Assembly (NCBI GenBank): GCA_963747765.1
Contig: CAVVGH010000009.1
Coordinates: forward strand, 62,001 to 126,000
From: VRUE01 sp963747765
GTDB lineage: Bacteria > Actinomycetota > Thermoleophilia > Solirubrobacterales > 70-9
DNA length: 64,000 bases
Reading direction: 5' to 3'
Part shown: positions 8,050 to 17,335 of the stretch, piece after piece
Position numbering within the stretch: position 1 is the first letter of the stretch
How the letters are laid out: every line of letters starts with the position of its first letter
Program-made: the position numbers and the translations under genes
The notes under the pieces: generated by a model
Seen by the model: the letters and a program-made list of their open reading frames with translations, nothing else
Database searches by the model: none
Told to the model about the DNA's origin: nothing

Positions 8050-8157
8050 GCCCGGAGGGGCGGAGCCCCCTCCGACGGAACCTGTGAGCCAGACGACCCC
8101 AGTCCCTGCATGAAGTGCGGGGGCGGGTTCCGTGGAGGGGTGCCCGCCCCTCCGGGC
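8050..8157. repeat. Dispersed hairpin repeat, copy 1, abutting the gltB stop codon
   Basis: Outer arms GCCCGGAGGGGCGG and CCGCCCCTCCGGGC and inner arms around CGGAACC/GGTTCCG form a long imperfect hairpin. The conserved core GGAACnTGTGAGCCAnACGA and a later CCCTG..AT and GGGTTCC recur at 20710-20800. It lies between converging genes and its last bases run straight into the TAG stop of gltB. It could act as a bidirectional 3'-end structure, although no T tract is present. Confidence 0.75.
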
Positions 8158-8161
8158 GGCC

Positions 8162-11100
8162 CTACTCGGTGGAGACGCTCGGGTCCGCCTGCACCTTGTG
8201 CGGCACGACCATCAGGAAGTTGCTTGGGGCGTCGGTCGTCAGGTCGAGGACGCGCTGGGCCTCCTCCTCCTGACCGGTTGCGCGCAGCTCCTCGGCGTAA
8301 TGGGTGAGCAGGTCTTCGACATCCAGCAGGCCCTCCATATCGAGGTCGGCCAGTTCGACTTTCGCGCCCTCACCCAAGCGCCTTTGGATCACTTCCCTCG
8401 TGAGGCCAAACGCGCTCTGGCGAACGTAGACGCGCCCCCCGGTCATCCCGGCGCAGGCCCAGGGCCCAAGGTCGCCGAGCACCACGGCGCGACCTGAGGT
8501 CATGTACTCGAACGCGAACCCCTTGGCGTTGGCGCGATCGACGATGCAGCCGCGGCTGTCGTCGACCTCCTGCTCGGGCTCCCCGCCGAGCACCACGTCG
8601 GCGCCGGAGAGACGAATGCAGAAGCGGGAATCGGCCGAGCCCTGGACGAAGAGGCGGCCCCGCTGGGCGCCATACGCAAACGACTTGCCCACCGAGCCGT
8701 TCAGCCGCCTTCCCGTTGCCCCCTTGCCCTTGAGGATGGAGATCATCCCGCCGAGCATCGTCTTGCCGACGCCGTCCTGGGCGCCACCCTCGACGCGAAT
8801 GGAGACGCCGTACGCGTTGAACGCGCCCAGGCCCTGACCCGCCACCGAGCCGCCGTCGAACTCGAGGCTCGCGAGGACGTCCTCGTTGGTGTCGAGCTCG
8901 CCGTCGAAGATCCTGGAGCGCGCCAGCGCACCGGCGAGCTCGGTCCCGAGGACGCGGTCGTTGGCGTCGGTGGCGCGCGGGAACCTGTCGCGCACCGTGC
9001 GGCCCGCGCAAACGTCCCCGGCCAGCGCGGCAGTCTGTGTGGAAGCCTGCTTCGCCTCCATGCGGATCGGCCGCGCGACAACCAGGCCGGGCTCAGCCCG
9101 CTCCTCGGCGATCTCCTCCGCCACCGGCAGGTCGATCGGCTCGAGGTCGAGGAACTCCTCGAGCGGCGTGATCAGCGGCGACAGGTCGATCTGCTCGTGG
9201 TGGGAGGCCTGCTCGAGCAGGTCGTAGCGGCCAACCAGATCCTGGGCCCGCTCATAGCCGAGCGATGCGGCGACCTCCTTGACCTCCTCGCCCATCGCCT
9301 GGAAGAAACGGGCACAGCTCTCGGCGGCCCCATCGACCTCCTGCGGCGTGAACTTCTTCAGGCCGTGCTCCTGGGCCTGCTCGACGGTCTCGATCTGGGT
9401 GGCGATGCCGACGTGGCAGGTGTCCAGCTGGCAGCCACGGCAGATCGTGCAACCGAGGCTGACCATCGCCAGAGTGCCGAAGCCGACGCGGTTGGCCCCG
9501 AGACAGTGCAACTTGACTATGTCGTACCCGGTCCGGTAGCCGCCGTCGGCCCAGATCTCGACCCGGTTGCGAATGCCGGCCTCCATCAACGCCCTGTGCA
9601 CGGCACGGGTGCCGATGTCGGAGGGCAACCCGACATGGCGCAGTGCGTGCTGGCGCGCGGCGCCGGTGCCGCCCTCGAATCCCGAGAGGGTGATGATGTC
9701 CGCACCCGCCTTGGCGATCCCGAGACCGATCGTGCCGATGTTCGGCACCACGGGCACCTTGACCGAGACGCGAACGTCCGGGTTGACGGTCTTCAGCTCA
9801 TCGATCAGCTCGGCCAGATCCTCGATCGAGTAAAGGTCGTGGTTGTTCGAGGGAGAGATCAGGTCGGTGCCCGGGGCCGCGTTACGTGCGGCCGCCACCT
9901 TCTCGGAGACCTTCTTGCCGGGCAGGTGCCCACCCTCGCCGGGCTTGGCGCCCTGGCCGATCTTGATCTCGGCGACGTAGGAGGAGTTGAGCATCTCGGC
10001 CGAGACCCCGAAGCGCCCGGAGGCGACCTGCTGCCCGCGCCACTTGCGATAGCGACCGAACATGTCGCGGATCTCGCCTCCCTCGCCGTTGATGCAGAGG
10101 ACGTTGATCGCCTTCGCCGCCTCGGCGTAGGCGCGGAAGGCCGGCTCGGACTGGGAGCCGAAGCTCATCGAGGAGATCACGACCGGGAAGTCGTGGTGAC
10201 CGACGCCAGCGTCCACCGCGGCCGGGTCGATCGGCTCACGATCCCCCTTCAGGCGCATGATGTGACGCATGGAGATCGGGTGCTGGCGCTCGAGGTCGCG
10301 CACTTTCTCGGAGTACTCCGCGTATGAGCCGGAGCCGTTGGCCGTCGCTATCGCCGCCTTGTAGACCTTGGGATAGAAGCGGAACGTCTTTGCCGGCCTG
10401 GCGTCCTCGTCACCCGCAAGCGCCCGCGCCCGCTCGTTGCTGTCCTCGTCGAGGTCCGCGAAGCCGATCCCGCCCGAATCAGAGGCGGCAAACGCCTCGG
10501 CCTGGAAGATCTCGGAGAGTTCCGGCCGCACGCCAATCGAGGAGAACTGGCGCGCGTAGCCACGCACCTCGTGGATCCCGATCGTCGAGATCACTTTCTC
10601 GATCCCCTTCCGCAGCGCAACGCAGAGGTTCCCGATATCGGCCTCGTAATCCTCGACGCAGATGACCTCGACCATCGTGTAGGGGCAGACGCCGTTGGCA
10701 CCGAGCCCGAGCGCCAGCATCGTGTCGTGGACGTTGCGGATCGCGGCCGAGCGCAGCACGATCCCGCAGCGCCGGCGCAGGTTCTCCTCGCCGCGCTCGA
10801 CCCGGAACTGCTTCAGCGCCTGGTCGATGGCGGACGTCGCCAGGTGGGGGTCAAGGTAGCGGCGGTCGGCGTCGTAGACGGTGCGGTCGGTGAGCACCAG
10901 CAGCTCGGCGCCATCGCGAACCTTCTTCACCGCCTCCTGCTTGATCCGCTCAATCGCCCCCCGGGTGGTCTCGGACTCGAGCAGCGAGATGTCGACCGCG
11001 CCCGCTCGCCCGCGGAACTCCTCCCAGAGATCCTCAAGCAGGTATGTGTGGTGTTCGGAGGCGATCTTGCGATATGTCTTGTCGGAGAGCGGCGCCATGT

Positions 11101-12826
11101 CATGGTGGCCGCCGAGGATCACCGGGAAGGACGTCTCGACGGTTCCGGTGTCCTCGCCGGCGGCGTCGATCGAGGGGCGGCGCCCAAAGACCGCGCGCGT
11201 CGAGAAGTGCTCCACCTCCCGCTCGCGATCGATCGCCGGGTTGGTGACGACCGCGACCGTCTCCTTGAAGTAGTCGGCAAGGTTCTGGCGCTCGGGAGAA
11301 AGGGCGGCGAGCGGCCCGTCATATCCCAGGGAGCCGATCGGCTCGGCGCCGTTCGAAGCCATCTGCTGGACGAGCTTCACGTCGTCGCGCTGCCATCCGA
11401 ACCCCGAGAGGACGTGATTGGTCACCCTGACTGGCTCTTCGGGACCGGCGTGCGAGTAACCGGGGACGTCATCGCCCTCCAGCGGCCCGCCCGTCTCCAG
11501 GGCCCGATCGTAGGGACCGGCGTCCTCGACGTCGTTGCGCGCCAGCCAGCGGTCGCGGACGAGGCGCAGCATCTCGTCGTGAGGGTGAAGCGTGGAGCGT
11601 TTGCGCTCCCGGTCGATCGCCACCAGCACCTTCTCGCCGGGGGCAAGCGGCTTTGGCTCGGCGACCATCTCGGCGACCGAGACGACCCCCGGCTCCGAGC
11701 TGAAGACGAAGTCGTCGGCCGTCTCGACCTGCCAGAGCGGCCGCAGGCCAAGGGCATCGGCCGAGAACACGCATTCGTCGGTGTGCCTGGCGATCAGCGC
11801 AACCGGCCCCTGCGCGAGCGGTCCCATCGCCTGGCGCAGGTACATGTAGAAGCGGCCCAGGTCCGCGGGAAGCGACGCGATCTCGTCGACGATCGGCGGC
11901 AGCACCGTCTCCATCGCCTCGACGAGGCTGAGCCCGTCGCGGCTGACCAGCGTGTCGATCGTGCGATTGAGGTCCTGCGAGTCCGAGCAACCGGGCTGGA
12001 TCGGGACGCCGAGCATGCGCGCCTCCTGGCGCAGCTGCTCGATCGTGTTGATCTCGCCGTTGTGACCGAGCACCGAGAACGGCTGCACCCGCTTGAACGA
12101 CGGCCAGGTGTTGGTCGAGTACCGGTTGTGCCCAAAGCAGCCGATCGTCTCGAAGCGCTCGTCGCGCAGGTCCGGGTAGTAGGCGGATAGCACCTTGGGC
12201 GCGCCCATCACCTTGTAGACGCAGGTCGTCGCCGAGAAGGAGGGGACGTGGATGTCGAGCTCCTGCTCGAGCTCGATCAGCAGGTCGAAGAGGACGCGGT
12301 CGCGGCGCGAGGCGTCCGCGACGAGGCCTGCCACCTGCCAGAAGTGCGGCTCCTCCTCGCGCGCGGTGGCGCCGAGTGCGGTCGAGTCGACCGCGCCGAT
12401 CCGCTCGGCCAGGATTCGGAAGCCCCCCCGTCCGAGCAGCTCACGAGCGTCGTGCTGCACCTTGGCGTGGTTCTGAGAGCGCTCGATGAAGATATGCGCG
12501 ACAGCGAAGGCTCCGTCGAGGGTCAGCGAGGGGTCGTGGCCACCGGCGCGGACCTCCTCCGCCCAGATCTTGCGTGGAATGTCGAGCAGCAGTCCGCAGC
12601 CGTCGCCCTCGCCGTCGACGTTGCCGGCGCGGTGCAGCATCTTCTGAAGCGCCGGGATCGCTCTATCGATCGGCCGATGGCTCGGTAGCGCGTCCTTGCA
12701 GACGGTCGCGTAGATCGCGCACGCGTCCTTGTCCTCAACGCTGGGCGGCGAAACGCGAGGCCTATAGGGAAGCTCGGGCGAGTAGCGCTTCGCGCCGGCG
12801 CCAGAACGTGACTGGTGCTTGGACAA
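8162..12826 (-). CDS. gltB: Glutamate synthase large subunit
   Basis: The enzyme makes glutamate from glutamine and 2-oxoglutarate. Domains in order: class II glutamine amidotransferase (about 36-400) with candidate nucleophile Cys36 in DACAIYATV, a central domain, the FMN-binding synthase domain (about 800-1180), a 3Fe-4S cysteine set (C-x5-C-x4-C in CTICRGCQLDTC), and the GxGxG C-terminal domain. The amidotransferase start is atypical because the usual Gly after Cys is Ala. The chosen start is TTG 12826, the only one with a well-spaced Shine-Dalgarno (GGGAGG, 12838-12833), giving 1554 residues; a GTG at 12847 is the alternative. No gltD lies nearby, so the small subunit or a ferredoxin partner must be elsewhere. 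Confidence 0.92.
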   Translation of the reverse strand: MSKHQSRSGAGAKRYSPELPYRPRVSPPSVEDKDACAIYATVCKDALPSHRPIDRAIPALQKMLHRAGNVDGEGDGCGLLLDIPRKIWAEEVRAGGHDPSLTLDGAFAVAHIFIERSQNHAKVQHDARELLGRGGFRILAERIGAVDSTALGATAREEEPHFWQVAGLVADASRRDRVLFDLLIELEQELDIHVPSFSATTCVYKVMGAPKVLSAYYPDLRDERFETIGCFGHNRYSTNTWPSFKRVQPFSVLGHNGEINTIEQLRQEARMLGVPIQPGCSDSQDLNRTIDTLVSRDGLSLVEAMETVLPPIVDEIASLPADLGRFYMYLRQAMGPLAQGPVALIARHTDECVFSADALGLRPLWQVETADDFVFSSEPGVVSVAEMVAEPKPLAPGEKVLVAIDRERKRSTLHPHDEMLRLVRDRWLARNDVEDAGPYDRALETGGPLEGDDVPGYSHAGPEEPVRVTNHVLSGFGWQRDDVKLVQQMASNGAEPIGSLGYDGPLAALSPERQNLADYFKETVAVVTNPAIDREREVEHFSTRAVFGRRPSIDAAGEDTGTVETSFPVILGGHHDMAPLSDKTYRKIASEHHTYLLEDLWEEFRGRAGAVDISLLESETTRGAIERIKQEAVKKVRDGAELLVLTDRTVYDADRRYLDPHLATSAIDQALKQFRVERGEENLRRRCGIVLRSAAIRNVHDTMLALGLGANGVCPYTMVEVICVEDYEADIGNLCVALRKGIEKVISTIGIHEVRGYARQFSSIGVRPELSEIFQAEAFAASDSGGIGFADLDEDSNERARALAGDEDARPAKTFRFYPKVYKAAIATANGSGSYAEYSEKVRDLERQHPISMRHIMRLKGDREPIDPAAVDAGVGHHDFPVVISSMSFGSQSEPAFRAYAEAAKAINVLCINGEGGEIRDMFGRYRKWRGQQVASGRFGVSAEMLNSSYVAEIKIGQGAKPGEGGHLPGKKVSEKVAAARNAAPGTDLISPSNNHDLYSIEDLAELIDELKTVNPDVRVSVKVPVVPNIGTIGLGIAKAGADIITLSGFEGGTGAARQHALRHVGLPSDIGTRAVHRALMEAGIRNRVEIWADGGYRTGYDIVKLHCLGANRVGFGTLAMVSLGCTICRGCQLDTCHVGIATQIETVEQAQEHGLKKFTPQEVDGAAESCARFFQAMGEEVKEVAASLGYERAQDLVGRYDLLEQASHHEQIDLSPLITPLEEFLDLEPIDLPVAEEIAEERAEPGLVVARPIRMEAKQASTQTAALAGDVCAGRTVRDRFPRATDANDRVLGTELAGALARSRIFDGELDTNEDVLASLEFDGGSVAGQGLGAFNAYGVSIRVEGGAQDGVGKTMLGGMISILKGKGATGRRLNGSVGKSFAYGAQRGRLFVQGSADSRFCIRLSGADVVLGGEPEQEVDDSRGCIVDRANAKGFAFEYMTSGRAVVLGDLGPWACAGMTGGRVYVRQSAFGLTREVIQRRLGEGAKVELADLDMEGLLDVEDLLTHYAEELRATGQEEEAQRVLDLTTDAPSNFLMVVPHKVQADPSVSTE

Positions 12827-12888
12827 ATCGGACCTCCCGGGATCCACGCCTTCTTCGAGTGGGCGCGCGACGGGTTAACGAGGCCAGC

Positions 12889-12894
12889 ATTATA
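12889..12894 (-). promoter_or_regulatory. gltB: Candidate -10 box (TATAAT) for gltB
   Basis: A perfect TATAAT on the minus strand lies about 63 bases upstream of the TTG start of gltB, giving a predicted leader of about 55 nt. No good TTGACA is found 16-18 bases further upstream, so the assignment rests on the -10 box and position only. Confidence 0.35.
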
Positions 12895-12917
12895 GGGACA
12901 CAGCCTGGTCGTCGGAT

Positions 12918-13033
12918 GCCAAACAGCGGTGGCTGCGTGCCCTCAACGACTCCAGTCGGGTTCGAAGCCACGAGCGCCAAACAGCGGTGGCTGCGTGCCC
13001 TCAGCGACTCCAGTCGGGTTCGAAGCCGTTGCG
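12918..13033. repeat. 58-bp tandem duplication covering the 3' end of the propeller gene
   Basis: Two copies start at 12918 and 12976. The right copy contains the last codons and stop of the propeller gene (GFEPDWSR, then TGA). The left copy, beyond the stop, repeats the same codons and stop with a few changes, followed by the same 3' sequence. This is a recent local duplication of the gene end plus its 3' flank. Confidence 0.85.
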
Positions 13034-14077
13034 CGCCAGGACCCGGATGCGACCGCCCCTGTAGGGGGTTCTGACCACGTTGTTGTGCCGGCCCGGCTCG
13101 AAGCCCCCGGTCGACCCGAGGATCGCGCTGCCATCGGCCGACAGGGCGGCGCCCACGAACCAATTGGAGGGCTTCGATCCACCCACCGGGCGCTGCGCGC
13201 CGCTGCGTGGATTGACCGTGACTGCGTAGCTCGTGTCCTGGCCACCGAACTCGGCGAGCAGTCGCGAGCCGTCGGAGGACCAGCCGATCGGCGTCAACCC
13301 GAAGAGCAACGGGTCGACCCGCGTGTGGGTGAGGCGTCGCACCTTCCGGCCGCTCGGCCTCATCAGGAAGAGCTCGTTCTTCGGCCCGTAGCGCCGCCGC
13401 TTCGCGCCCAGCTGCCTCACGAAGACGATCTGCCCGGCGGGGCCCCAGAGCGGGCTGAGCGAGCTGTGGTCGCGGGTGAGCCGGACCGGCGGCACGTAGC
13501 GGACCGCCTCGCCGAGGGGAACGTCGAACCGGTAGATGTCGCTGCGCGGGGGAAACGTTTCCTTCGCCGCTCGCGAGTACACCAGCCGCCCGCCTTCGGG
13601 CGCAAAGCTCACCCCGCTGAAGTAGCCCGTCGCAACGGTGTTCTGGGTGCCGCTGGCGACGTCTACAAGGACAAGGCGCTTGCGGCCCAGTTCGGGGCCG
13701 CGCACCGTGGCGATCGTGGTCGAGTCGGGCGACCAGGCGAAGACGAACGGTTCGCGCCAGCCCGCCAACAGCCTGTGCGGCGGCGCGCTGCCGTCGGCCG
13801 GCACCAGCATCAGTTCCGGGCGGTAGGCCCGGCCGGCCGGGATCCGCATGAAAGCGATCGTCTGTCCATCCGGGGAGACGCGCGGGGTCGAGCCGCGCGC
13901 CACGCGGCGCTGGCCCGAGCCGTCGTCGCCGGCGACCCAGACCGTCGGCTTCAGCGGGTTGCGGACGAAGACGAGCGTCGCCTGGGCCGTCCCCGGCACC
14001 GCGGCAAGGGCGGCGACAACCGCAATCGAGACCAACCATCGGAGCCTGGTCGCCACGCAATCGATCTTAACCGGCAT
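13001..14077 (-). CDS. Secreted TolB/WD40-like beta-propeller protein
   Basis: A signal peptide (about residues 10-32, LVSIAVVAALAAVPGTAQA) precedes a 320-residue propeller made of repeated PD40-type blades: STPRVSPDGQTIAFMR, FVFAWSPDSTTIATV, GVSFAPEGGRLVYSR, SPLWGPAGQIVFV, PIGWSSDGSRLLAEF and a closing EPDWSR. Such proteins are exported scaffolds or sensors; no enzyme motif is seen. There is no Pal/OmpA domain, so this is not a classic TolB. The 3' end is duplicated in the flanking repeat. It is transcribed towards gltB. Confidence 0.75.
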   Translation of the reverse strand: MPVKIDCVATRLRWLVSIAVVAALAAVPGTAQATLVFVRNPLKPTVWVAGDDGSGQRRVARGSTPRVSPDGQTIAFMRIPAGRAYRPELMLVPADGSAPPHRLLAGWREPFVFAWSPDSTTIATVRGPELGRKRLVLVDVASGTQNTVATGYFSGVSFAPEGGRLVYSRAAKETFPPRSDIYRFDVPLGEAVRYVPPVRLTRDHSSLSPLWGPAGQIVFVRQLGAKRRRYGPKNELFLMRPSGRKVRRLTHTRVDPLLFGLTPIGWSSDGSRLLAEFGGQDTSYAVTVNPRSGAQRPVGGSKPSNWFVGAALSADGSAILGSTGGFEPGRHNNVVRTPYRGGRIRVLARNGFEPDWSR

Positions 14078-14161
14078 CCGCCCGAAGGCACAACGCCGTT
14101 GACCCGCATCGGCTTCGCTCAGGCCAGCCCGTCGCCGTGCCCTTTGAGCAGCGGTTGACGC

Positions 14162-15043
14162 TCACAGCTCCGGCACATCGGCGCCATGCGGCGCGAAGGG
14201 CAGGCGGCGGACCTCCGCCCAGCCGGCGCAGCGGCGCTCCAGCTCCTCGTTGACCTTGCCGGCGTCCTGCCAGGTGGTCCAGACGAGCACGGTGGGCCCG
14301 GCACCGGAGACGGTCGCGCCGAGGGCGCCCAGCTCGGTGGCGCTGTCCACCAGCTCCATCGAGCGGGGATACAGCTCTCGGCGGCGTGGCTGGTGGATGC
14401 GGTCTGCCAGCCCCGCCGCGACCAGGTCCAGGTCGGCGCTCTGCAGGCCGAGGATGAGCTGCGCGGCGGCCGATACGTTGGCGACGGCGTCGGCAAGCGG
14501 GACCTCGGCCGGGATCGCCTCGCGGGCGCGCTCGGTCGACACCTCGTCGCCGGGGATGACCGCGACGCCCTCGAGGCTGCCGGGCGGCTCGAAGCGGGCG
14601 GCCCTGGGGGCGCCGTCTTCGCCACGAGCGCAGATCACGAACCCACCGTAGATCGCCGCCGCGACGTTGTCGGGATGACCCTCCAACTCGGTCGCCCTGA
14701 GGAGCATCTCCTCCTTGGAGAGGGCCAGCTCGAAGAGATGGTCGGCGGCAAAGAGCCCGGCCACGATCGCCGCCGCACTGGAGCCGAGGCCACGGGCCAG
14801 CGGGATCTCGCTGCGCAGCCGGAAGGCAATGCCGTCGGCGGGATGCAGGGCCTCGAAGGCGCGAACGACCAGGTTGTCGCGGCCGGTGGAGACGTCCAGG
14901 CCACCGGTGTCAAGGGTGAACTCGCCCGCCTCTTCGACCTCCAGCTCCAGGTGCATCTCAACCGCCGCCGCCAGCACGTCGTACCCCGGGCCCAGGTTGG
15001 CGGAAGAGGCGGGAACCCGGACGAGCCGGCGCCGCGCGGTCAC
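14162..15043 (-). CDS. thrB: Homoserine kinase
   Basis: The enzyme phosphorylates homoserine in threonine synthesis. It is a GHMP kinase: VRVPASSANLGPGYD at the N-terminus, the ATP loop LARGLGSSAAA at about residues 93-103, and the C-terminal GATVSGAGPTVLVW. The frame is open further upstream, but the start was set at the GTG at 15043, which overlaps the thrC stop as GTGA and gives the normal family length of 293 residues. It is the last gene of the lysA-hom-thrC-thrB operon and is probably translationally coupled to thrC. Confidence 0.92.
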   Translation of the reverse strand: MTARRRLVRVPASSANLGPGYDVLAAAVEMHLELEVEEAGEFTLDTGGLDVSTGRDNLVVRAFEALHPADGIAFRLRSEIPLARGLGSSAAAIVAGLFAADHLFELALSKEEMLLRATELEGHPDNVAAAIYGGFVICARGEDGAPRAARFEPPGSLEGVAVIPGDEVSTERAREAIPAEVPLADAVANVSAAAQLILGLQSADLDLVAAGLADRIHQPRRRELYPRSMELVDSATELGALGATVSGAGPTVLVWTTWQDAGKVNEELERRCAGWAEVRRLPFAPHGADVPEL

Positions 15044-16098
15044 TTGAATACTGCGCGCTCGACCGCGCCGAGATCGTTCTCGCAATTGATCACCGACGGA
15101 GCCTTGGAGAGGGCCGTATCCGGGTCCTTGAGGCCGTGTCCGGTCAGCACGCAGACCACCGACTCCGGCGGTGGGGCACCGTCGACCACCGGCATCCCGT
15201 GGGCGAGCAGTCCCGCCACCGACGCCGCCGAGGCCGGCTCGCAAAAGACGCCCTCGGTCGCGGCCAGCCAGCGGTATGCGTCAAGGATCTGCTCGTCGGA
15301 AACCGCCGCGACGCGTCCACGCGAGGCCGTGAAGGCCGCCATCGCCTCCTCCCAGCGCGCCGGGTTGCCGATTCGAATCGCCGAGGCCACCGTCTCGGGA
15401 TTGGCGACGGGCGCGCCTTGCACGAGCGGGGCCGCCCCCTCGGCCTGGAAGCCGTAGAGGACCGGGGCGACTCCGGCCTCCTGAAAGCCCTGCCAGTAGG
15501 CGGTCACATTGCCGGCGTTGCCGACCGGGATGGCCAATGCCCCCGGAGCCTCCCCGAGCTCGTCGACCACCTCGAACGCGGCGGTCTTCTGCCCCTCGAT
15601 CCGGAACGGGTTGATCGAGTTGACCAGCTCGATCGGGTGACGGTCCGCAAGCTCACGGACGATCTGCAGCGCCTCGTCGAAGTTCCCCTGCAGGGCGACG
15701 ACCCGGGCGCCGTGCATCAGCGCCTGCGCGAGCTTGCCGATCGCGATCTTGCCCTCCGGGACGATCACCGCTCCGCGCAGCCCGGCGCGGGCCGCGTAGG
15801 CGGCGGCACTCGCGGCGGTGTTACCGGTGGAGGCGCATATCACGGCTTCGGCGCCGCGTCCCTTCGCCCTCGACACGGCAACCGTCATGCCCCGGTCCTT
15901 GAAGGAGCCGGTCGGGTTTGCCCCCTCGAACTTCAGGTAGGTCCGCACCCCCAACCGCTCGGAGAGCCGCGGCGCCTCGATCAGGGGCGTCGACCCCTCG
16001 TTAAGGCTCACCACCGGGTCCCCCGCCTCCAGCGGAAGTCGATCGCGATAGCGCTCTATCAGCGGGACCGGCATCAGCGAACGCTGTCGTGAGAGCAC
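15040..16098 (-). CDS. thrC: Threonine synthase
   Basis: A PLP enzyme that converts O-phosphohomoserine to threonine. The PLP lysine lies in NPTGSFKDRGM (about residue 67), the phosphate-binding loop is IPVGNAGNVTAYW, and STGNTAASAAAYAARAG is conserved. At 352 residues it is the short, actinobacterial/Bacillus-type form. The start ATG at 16098 leaves 7 bases to the hom stop; MPVPL at 16074 is an alternative. It overlaps thrB by four bases. The operon order places it directly between its substrate-supplying neighbours. Confidence 0.92.
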   Translation of the reverse strand: MLSRQRSLMPVPLIERYRDRLPLEAGDPVVSLNEGSTPLIEAPRLSERLGVRTYLKFEGANPTGSFKDRGMTVAVSRAKGRGAEAVICASTGNTAASAAAYAARAGLRGAVIVPEGKIAIGKLAQALMHGARVVALQGNFDEALQIVRELADRHPIELVNSINPFRIEGQKTAAFEVVDELGEAPGALAIPVGNAGNVTAYWQGFQEAGVAPVLYGFQAEGAAPLVQGAPVANPETVASAIRIGNPARWEEAMAAFTASRGRVAAVSDEQILDAYRWLAATEGVFCEPASAASVAGLLAHGMPVVDGAPPPESVVCVLTGHGLKDPDTALSKAPSVINCENDLGAVERAVFK

Positions 16099-16105
16099 CG
16101 CAGCC

Positions 16106-17335
16106 TCACACGAACTCCTCCTCTATGACCCGTATCGACCGCGGTGCGGCGCGCAGCTCCTCCAGCTTGGCGATCTTCGCCAAGGCACTCGCGAAACGCG
16201 ACTCGAGGCATTCGTGAACGACCATCACGAGCCGTGCGTCCTCGCCGATCCCGCGCTGCACCACGCTCTTCACCGAGATCTCGTTCTCGCCCAGCACCTG
16301 GGCGATCTTCGCAAGCACGCCGGGACGATCGGCGACCTCCAGGTGCAGGTAGAAGGAGGAGGTCACGTCGGAGACGATCGGCAGCTCCACCCTGGTCTCG
16401 TGAACGGGCGCCTCCCCGGCCAAGATCGAGACAACGTCCCCGAGCACCGCGGACGCGGTCTCGGGACCGCCCGCGCCCGGCCCCGACATCGTCACCTCGG
16501 TGATCGCCGCAGCCTCGACCATCACCGCGTTGAAGGGGCCGCCCACCGGAGAGAGCGGATGGCCGCTGTAGAGAAAGCAGGGAAAGACCCGGACGCTGAT
16601 CCCCTGCTCGCGCCGTTCGGCGACTCCGAGCAGCTTCAGGGAGAGGTCGAGCTGCCTCGCGTAGGCGAGGTCGTCCGCCGTGACCTGCTCGATGCCCTCG
16701 TAGGCGACCTCCTCGAGGGTGACCGGGGTGTGGAAGGCGAGGCGGGCGAGAATCGCCATCTTCGCGGCGGCGTCGGCACCGGTGACGTCGTCGGTTGGGT
16801 CGGCCTCCGCGTAGCCGAGCGCCTGCGCGCGAGACAGAACCTCTCCGTAGCTGGCGCCGGTCGACGCCATCTCGCTGAGGATGAAGTTCGTGGTGCCGTT
16901 GACGATCCCGAAGACCTTGTCTATCTCGGTGACCCCAAAGCTCTCCTGGATGACGCGGATGATCGGGATCACGCCCGCCACGGCTGCCTCGAAGCGCACC
17001 TGCAGGCCGGCTTCTCGCGCGGCACCGAACAGCTCGTCGCCGTGCTGGGCGAGCAGCTGCTTGTTGGCGGTGACCACCGGCCGCCCCGCCCGCAGCGCCC
17101 TGAGGACGTAGTCGCGCGCCGGATCGGTGCCGCCGAGCAGCTCGACCACGAGGTCGGAGCGCTCCAGGATGTCGTCGAAATCGCCGTCGCTGCGCGTCAG
17201 CGTCCCCACCACCTCCGGCCGCCGTCCGGTCGCAGCCTCGACGGCCCCGGCCCGTTCGGAGACCAGCGTCGCGAAGGCACCGCCCACGGTGCCATGCCCG
17301 AGCAGCCCAATGCGAACCGGTTCAGGCATCGACAT
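16106..17335 (-). CDS. hom: Homoserine dehydrogenase with C-terminal ACT domain
   Basis: The enzyme reduces aspartate semialdehyde to homoserine with NAD(P)H. The nucleotide-binding loop is GLLGHGTVGGAF at the N-terminus; the catalytic domain contains GIVNGTTNFILSEM and GYAEADPTDDVTGADAAAKM. A C-terminal ACT domain (about residues 325-400, HLEVADRPGVLAKIAQVL) is the usual site of threonine feedback inhibition. Length 409 is typical. The start overlaps the end of lysA by 14 bases, so the two are cotranscribed. Confidence 0.94.
   Translation of the reverse strand: MSMPEPVRIGLLGHGTVGGAFATLVSERAGAVEAATGRRPEVVGTLTRSDGDFDDILERSDLVVELLGGTDPARDYVLRALRAGRPVVTANKQLLAQHGDELFGAAREAGLQVRFEAAVAGVIPIIRVIQESFGVTEIDKVFGIVNGTTNFILSEMASTGASYGEVLSRAQALGYAEADPTDDVTGADAAAKMAILARLAFHTPVTLEEVAYEGIEQVTADDLAYARQLDLSLKLLGVAERREQGISVRVFPCFLYSGHPLSPVGGPFNAVMVEAAAITEVTMSGPGAGGPETASAVLGDVVSILAGEAPVHETRVELPIVSDVTSSFYLHLEVADRPGVLAKIAQVLGENEISVKSVVQRGIGEDARLVMVVHECLESRFASALAKIAKLEELRAAPRSIRVIEEEFV

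Noticed and set aside
10571..12190. 539-residue plus-strand protein
   Set aside because: It lies fully antisense to gltB; the composition is typical of a reverse-complement shadow.
14162..15244. Longer N-terminus for homoserine kinase
   Set aside because: The extra 67 residues overlap thrC out of frame; the GTG overlapping the thrC stop gives the family-standard length.
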